Origin: a virus
Length of the DNA: 36,913 nt
Strand: one strand, 5' to 3'
Virus record (IMG/VR): IMGVR_UViG_3300037796_000051
Coordinates: 1-36,913 of that record
Translations under genes and position numbers: made by a program
The notes under the pieces: generated by a model
Database searches by the model: none
What the model was told of the DNA's origin: nothing
What the model saw: the letters and a program-made list of their open reading frames with translations, nothing else
In this document: positions 36,457 through 36,913 of the stretch, piece by piece
Layout of the letters: every line of letters starts with the position of its first letter
How positions within the stretch are numbered: position 1 is the first letter of the stretch

Positions 36457-36913
36457 TCAACCTTCTCGATCTCATTCCCAACCTGAAGCGTGCCGCTGGT
36501 ACAAACGGCGGCGAATACCACGGCCCGTGTCTGTTCTGTGGCGGGCATGACAGGTTGCGTGCATGGCCGGAGCCTGCAAATGGTGATGCACCGAACTGGA
36601 CATGCCGCCAGTGTGGCAAGGGTGGGGACGCGATCAACTACGTGCGCTACCGCGACGGCGTGGGGTATCAGGAGGCGCTACGTATTCTTGGAGTGTCACA
36701 ACCTGAACCACGCGACATTGCCAATACGGTACCAGCCCCACAACCAACAGCACCACCGTGTGATGCATGGCAAGCGCGCATGCGTCGCTTTGTCGGATGG
36801 ACACAAGAACAACTGTGGACAGACACAGGGACATACCAGGGTGGAAGTCCGCTCGACTATCTGCGGCGGCGTGGTTTGACTGATGCAACGATCCGCAGCG
36901 CAAACATCGGCTA
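36453..36913 (+). CDS. Primase-like protein with zinc finger (N-terminal part)
   Basis: ATG 36453 overlaps the previous stop (ATGA). The frame runs off the window after about 153 codons. MINLLDLIPNLKRAAGTNGG is followed by PCLFCGGHDRLRAWPEP and WTCRQCGKGGDAINYVRYRD, a CHC2-like zinc finger of phage and bacterial primases. GGSPLDYLRRRGLTDATIRS precedes the expected catalytic (TOPRIM) domain beyond the window. It is probably the replicative primase working with the RepA-like helicase. Confidence 0.75.
   Translation, partial: MINLLDLIPNLKRAAGTNGGEYHGPCLFCGGHDRLRAWPEPANGDAPNWTCRQCGKGGDAINYVRYRDGVGYQEALRILGVSQPEPRDIANTVPAPQPTAPPCDAWQARMRRFVGWTQEQLWTDTGTYQGGSPLDYLRRRGLTDATIRSANIG

Noticed and set aside
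1-36913. CRISPR arrays, rRNA genes and insertion sequences
   Set aside because: No regularly spaced long repeats, no transposase-like protein and no rRNA-like stretch were seen. tRNA genes were looked for only by eye and none stood out; a covariance-model search would settle this.

Overview
The window is a contiguous stretch of a tailed-phage genome (Caudoviricetes) with a long non-contractile tail, probably siphovirus-like because a tape measure is present but no sheath. Base composition is about 55-60% GC by eye and ribosome-binding sites are strong GGAGG types. Several clean sigma70-type promoters occur (TTGACA / TATAAT, or extended TGnTATAAT). The host cannot be fixed from the sequence. 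A secreted-type P/T-rich linker (PTATPTNVP style) in the protein at 23221-24093 resembles low-complexity linkers common in Chloroflexota, so a Chloroflexota host is a weak guess.

Layout. (1) 1-21406, plus strand: the late operon. It runs terminase tail end, portal, Mu-F-like head protein, decoration protein, protease-scaffold fusion, major capsid protein, connectors, a beta-helix fibre-like protein, tail completion and terminator proteins. A glycosyltransferase and a glycosyltransferase-methyltransferase fusion follow, then tail tube, two chaperones joined by a -1 frameshift, tape measure, distal tail proteins, a 1125-aa hub/receptor protein with Asp-box repeats, and a fibre-like protein. A consensus promoter followed by a strong terminator sits in front of the decoration gene. 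(2) 21407-32362, minus strand: four apparent transcription units of small genes. The one nearest the late genes carries a ParB-like protein and an excisionase-like protein. The second is a ParM/ParR-type partition operon with an 11-bp-repeat centromere candidate and two membrane proteins with possible DNA-binding domains. The third holds five small genes. The fourth is led by the XRE-type repressor and includes a dCTP deaminase, a PP-loop (PAPS-reductase-like) enzyme and a nuclease. (3) 32363-32525: a divergent promoter region with an inverted operator pair, the probable lysogeny switch. (4) 32526-36913, plus strand: early replication operon with small genes, an ERF annealing protein, SSB, a RepA-like hexameric helicase, a 14-copy TGTAAC iteron array that is a likely origin, a nuclease-like protein and the start of a zinc-finger primase.

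How it fits together. A cI-like repressor, an actin-type partition system with its own centromere candidate, an iteron origin and the absence of an integrase in this window together suggest a temperate phage that could persist as a plasmid (a phage-plasmid). This is inference: the genome is not complete here, and an integrase, the lysis genes and most of the terminase lie outside or were not recognised.

No gene-free stretch exceeds 300 bases. The larger gaps (3285-3428, 21407-21575, 22894-23044, 24783-24899, 26146-26308, 27767-28012, 32363-32525, 35732-35943) each hold recognisable promoters, hairpins or repeats, described below.
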